Assembly: GCA_013822345.1 (NCBI GenBank)
Contig: PNKH01000061.1
Location: 1-45,585, forward strand
DNA: 45,585 nucleotides
Reading direction: 5' to 3'
Source of the DNA: Isosphaera sp.
GTDB lineage: Bacteria > Planctomycetota > Planctomycetia > Gemmatales > Gemmataceae
A program made the position numbers and the translations under genes. This document shows positions 43,687 through 45,585 of the stretch, one piece after another; the first letter of the stretch is position 1, and every line of letters starts with the position of its first letter. Below the pieces are notes generated by a model. It was not told where the DNA came from. It saw nothing but the letters and a program-made list of their open reading frames with translations, and did not search any database.

Positions 43687-43913
43687 CAGTCGTACAGCCC
43701 GTCGCTGCTCAGGGCCGCGTCGGGGAGGGAGACGCCGCAGTCCCGGGCCGCCGCCAGCAGCCCGCGCTCCCAGTCGTCGATGGGGGCCGGGGGAGAGGCC
43801 GGGAGGAGGTGTCGGCGGAGGATGTCGAGGGCCAGCGCGTCCGGGGCGAGGCCCCGCCGGCCGGCCTGCTCGGCCAAGGCCGACTCCAGTTGGGGTGGCA
43901 CGGTGAGGACCAT
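43686..43913 (-). CDS. antitoxin of a VapBC-like pair
   Basis: A 75-residue protein whose N-terminus (MVLTVPPQLESALAEQAGRRGLAPDALALDILRRHL) is a ribbon-helix-helix-like DNA-binding region, followed by an acidic toxin-binding tail. ATG at 43913 is chosen because GGAG lies 7 nt upstream; a GTG at 43940 would add nine residues. It is the first gene of the pair and probably represses it. Confidence 0.75.
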   Translation of the reverse strand: MVLTVPPQLESALAEQAGRRGLAPDALALDILRRHLLPASPPAPIDDWERGLLAAARDCGVSLPDAALSSDGLYD

Positions 43914-43946
43914 CGCTCGCTCCGGATCGAGGCGGGTCACCCGGTC

Positions 43947-43952
43947 ATTGTA
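43947..43952 (-). promoter_or_regulatory. possible -10 element of the vapBC-like operon
   Basis: TACAAT on the minus strand, about 34 bp upstream of the antitoxin ATG. No convincing -35 is found; the -35 position falls in the dehydrogenase remnant. Low confidence. Confidence 0.35.
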
Positions 43953-43968
43953 TCCGACACCTGCCAGG

Positions 43969-44057
43969 CGGTCCCGTTCGACGCGATGGTCGGCGAGTTC
44001 CCGAAGTGGCTGCGGCCGGAGACTGGCGTGGTGAAGGCGATGGTCGAGGTGAACTGA
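43969..44057 (+). pseudogene. 3' remnant of a second alcohol dehydrogenase gene
   Basis: An 89-bp segment almost identical to the end of the dehydrogenase gene at 41719-41807, with five differing bases (TGA for TAA at the stop). It encodes the 28 C-terminal residues (VPFDAMVGEFPKWLRP then ETGVVKAMVEVN) in frame and nothing upstream; the homology starts abruptly next to the vapBC-like unit. A paralogue or duplicated copy was lost except for its tail. Confidence 0.85.
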
Positions 44058-44196
44058 ACCCGTTTCACGCCGCGACGAGCGTCTCCATCCGCAAGCCCTC
44101 TGGTGGCCGAACAAACAGGCTCACCCGCACCGGCCGAGTGAAGGGCTATGAAGACCCGGAGCCGATGCCGCCGGGTCCGGTGCGGCGCCTAGTGGG

Positions 44197-44964
44197 TCAG
44201 TTGCGTTGCCCGTAGCCATTCCTCTTGCGAACCGGCCGCCGGGTCGTTGCCCCCGACCCGCCGACCCGATGCCGCCGGTCTCGCTGCCGCTTCCGCCGCG
44301 CGGCCCGCCTCCCGCCCCACTCGAACGGCGTCGGGTCGGCATTCCACCGGGCGGCCACCGCCTCGAACCACCCGATGATCTGACCGGGGTGGGTCGGCTC
44401 CTGCCCGCCCAGCGCCCGGCCCTTCAGGATCCGCTGGATGCTCTCGGCCATGTTCAGCCACGACCCGCCCAGCGGGGTGTACACCGGCATCACCCCGTGG
44501 GCGAACAGCCACAGCACCAACTCGGGCGTCCGGTGCCCGGCCAGGTTGTCCAGCACCAACAGCACCCGCAGCGGGGGCAGCTCGGCCGGCAGCGTGATCC
44601 GCTCCTTGAGGCCCGCCTGCCACCGCTCCCACGCCGCCCGCGACCGGTCGGCCGTCGGGGGCAGGGCCGGCAGCCCGCCCAGGACGGCGGCCAGCTCCTG
44701 CTTCAGCCACGGGTGCAGGACGGCGCTCGGGCAGCTCGTCACCCCCTTCAACCGGACGCGGCCGTCGGCCGGGCGGAGCAGGGTCATCACCTTGGCCGTG
44801 CCGTTGCGGACGTACTCGTGGGGGATCCGGGCCGGGTGCCCCTCGGGTCGCCAGCCCCGGCCCGGGTGCGGGACCGTCTGGAACGGCCCGGCCTGGTCGG
44901 CGCACCACACCTCCAGCCCGAGCCCCGGGGCCAGCCGGTAGGCGTCCTCGATCAGCTTTTTTTC
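44197..44964 (-). CDS. IS630-type transposase, DDE part (orfB, -1 frame)
   Basis: A 255-residue open frame taken from the slippage site. The DDE residues are visible: Asp23 in CADQAG, Asp139 in VLDNLAGH and Glu174 in SWLNMAES, with the SWLN block typical of IS630. It has no start of its own that makes sense and is expected as a frameshift fusion with orfA. The stop codon (44197-44199) lies inside the left terminal repeat. Confidence 0.88.
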   Translation of the reverse strand, partial: EKKLIEDAYRLAPGLGLEVWCADQAGPFQTVPHPGRGWRPEGHPARIPHEYVRNGTAKVMTLLRPADGRVRLKGVTSCPSAVLHPWLKQELAAVLGGLPALPPTADRSRAAWERWQAGLKERITLPAELPPLRVLLVLDNLAGHRTPELVLWLFAHGVMPVYTPLGGSWLNMAESIQRILKGRALGGQEPTHPGQIIGWFEAVAARWNADPTPFEWGGRRAARRKRQRDRRHRVGGSGATTRRPVRKRNGYGQRN

Positions 44965-45509
44965 GCACCGGCGTCGCGGTCGGTGACGGTCACCCGGCCG
45001 GACTTCCGCTTGCGGACGGCCCGCCCGGTCGGGCACCAGGTGCGGGTCCGCGGGAACGAGTACCCAGCCTCCCGGAGCACCCACCAGATGGTGAACGTCG
45101 AGACCCGGGGCAGGCCGCCGGGGGCCGACCGCAGAACTCGTCGGAGGATCGACAGGGGCCAGGTCGCGGTCCCATCACGCTCGGGCGTCGGGGTGCGAGC
45201 GACCTCCTGGAGGATGCGGTCCCGGGCGGCGGTGTCGTAGGTCGGCGCCCGCCCGCCGCCGTGCCGGGGCGTCACCGCGGCGAGTCCCTCGTGGTTGAAC
45301 CGGGCGACCAGGTGCGCGACGGCGTCCCCGCTCTTGCGACCGGCAGCCCGGGCGGCGTCCTGGTAGCTGGACCCGTCGCTGACGAGCAGGATGAGGGTGG
45401 CCCGGGTGACCTCGGCGGCCGGCGCCGTGCGGGACCGGCGGAGGCGGCCGAGTTCGCGCCGCTCGGCGGTGGTGAGCCGGCGGAGGGGGTCCTTCTGGGG
45501 GCGGGGCAT
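44952..45509 (-). CDS. IS630-type transposase, HTH part (orfA)
   Basis: A 185-residue protein with the N-terminal helix-turn-helix region of IS630 transposases ([31 protein letters not shown]). It ends 9 bp after a run of seven A (minus strand). GGAGGAG upstream of the ATG supports the start. Alone it would be a DNA-binding fragment; the full transposase needs the -1 frame. Confidence 0.88.
   Translation of the reverse strand: MPRPQKDPLRRLTTAERRELGRLRRSRTAPAAEVTRATLILLVSDGSSYQDAARAAGRKSGDAVAHLVARFNHEGLAAVTPRHGGGRAPTYDTAARDRILQEVARTPTPERDGTATWPLSILRRVLRSAPGGLPRVSTFTIWWVLREAGYSFPRTRTWCPTGRAVRKRKSGRVTVTDRDAGAKKS
44957..44963 (-). promoter_or_regulatory. A7 slippage site for transposase frameshift
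   Basis: Seven A (GCG AAA AAA AGC in the orfA frame) at the point where orfA ends and orfB becomes readable by a -1 shift. The shift could be ribosomal or transcriptional; both are known in IS elements. Confidence 0.75.
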
Positions 45510-45585
45510 GCGGGCTCCTCCCGAGTGATCGCCCGTAATTCTAGCCGCCCCCGAATGGCCACGCCCGAGCCAACTGACCCACTAG

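Larger units (their letters stand above)
44192..45582 (-). mobile_element. IS630-family-like insertion sequence
   Basis: About 1.39 kb with near-terminal inverted repeats (GTGGGTCAGTTG at 44192-44203 and its complement at 45571-45582), flanked by TA on both sides (44190-44191 and 45583-45584), the target duplication of IS630 elements. It contains a two-frame transposase gene. The window ends one base after the right TA. Confidence 0.9.

Noticed and set aside
44197-45084. Independent start of the DDE transposase frame upstream of the A7 run
   Set aside because: The upstream part overlaps orfA and gives a Pro/Arg-rich translation; a frameshift fusion explains the gene better.

Overview
High-GC bacterial DNA that most resembles a planctomycete of the Gemmataceae type. 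The support comes from the gene content: a DUF1549/DUF1553 protein next to a DUF1501 protein, a Ser/Thr kinase fused to an FGE-sulfatase domain, a DUF6263 protein, a DUF6513 dihydropteroate-synthase-like protein, and a small lipoprotein of a type I recall from planctomycetes. No rRNA, tRNA or CRISPR array was seen. Family names rest on motifs read by eye, not on searches.

Layout. 51-5980 (minus) is a probable envelope operon: exporter ABC ATPase, ArnT/PMT-like glycosyltransferase, GT2 glycosyltransferase, DUF6513 protein. 6222-7329 (plus) holds an HU-type protein and the small lipoprotein. 7536-9674 (minus) is the kinase/FGE receptor. 9971-16341 (plus) runs patatin-like lipoprotein, PfkB/HldE-like sugar kinase, MFS transporter, unknown protein, sigma-54 activator, precorrin-2 dehydrogenase. 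16393-17975 (minus) has a serine hydrolase and a TPR protein. 18255-20531 (plus) has an HtrA-like protease and a Gly-rich secreted protein. 20545-23729 (minus) has an unknown secreted protein, a thioredoxin-like ORF interrupted by one in-frame TGA, and a serpin. 23932-26037 has a DUF6263 protein, a TA-like pair and a small secreted protein. clpC follows at 26341-28878. 29274-39518 (plus) has an SGNH/MBOAT acetylation pair, DUF1549/1553 and DUF1501 proteins, a NadD-NadK fusion, an amidohydrolase and sucD. 39546-45585 has a coiled-coil protein, a zinc dehydrogenase, a TAXI binding protein, a vapBC-like module, a remnant of a second dehydrogenase, and an IS630-type element that ends at the window edge.

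Most striking points. (1) The thioredoxin-like gene at 21409-22320 is continuous across one in-frame TGA, has a good Shine-Dalgarno, and has a bacterial-SECIS-like hairpin 12 nt after the TGA. The TGA sits where the nucleophilic Cys of a thioredoxin CxxC would be, so this is a candidate selenoprotein. (2) About nineteen inverted repeats, many with near-perfect arms of 26-31 bp, are spread through the window, mostly just after stop codons. At least three families recur (A, B, C). Some are built into genes: one is an in-frame insertion in a glycosyltransferase, one gives a stop codon, one overlaps a Shine-Dalgarno, one encodes a C-terminal tail, and a 9-bp-repeat element encodes the core of a signal peptide.
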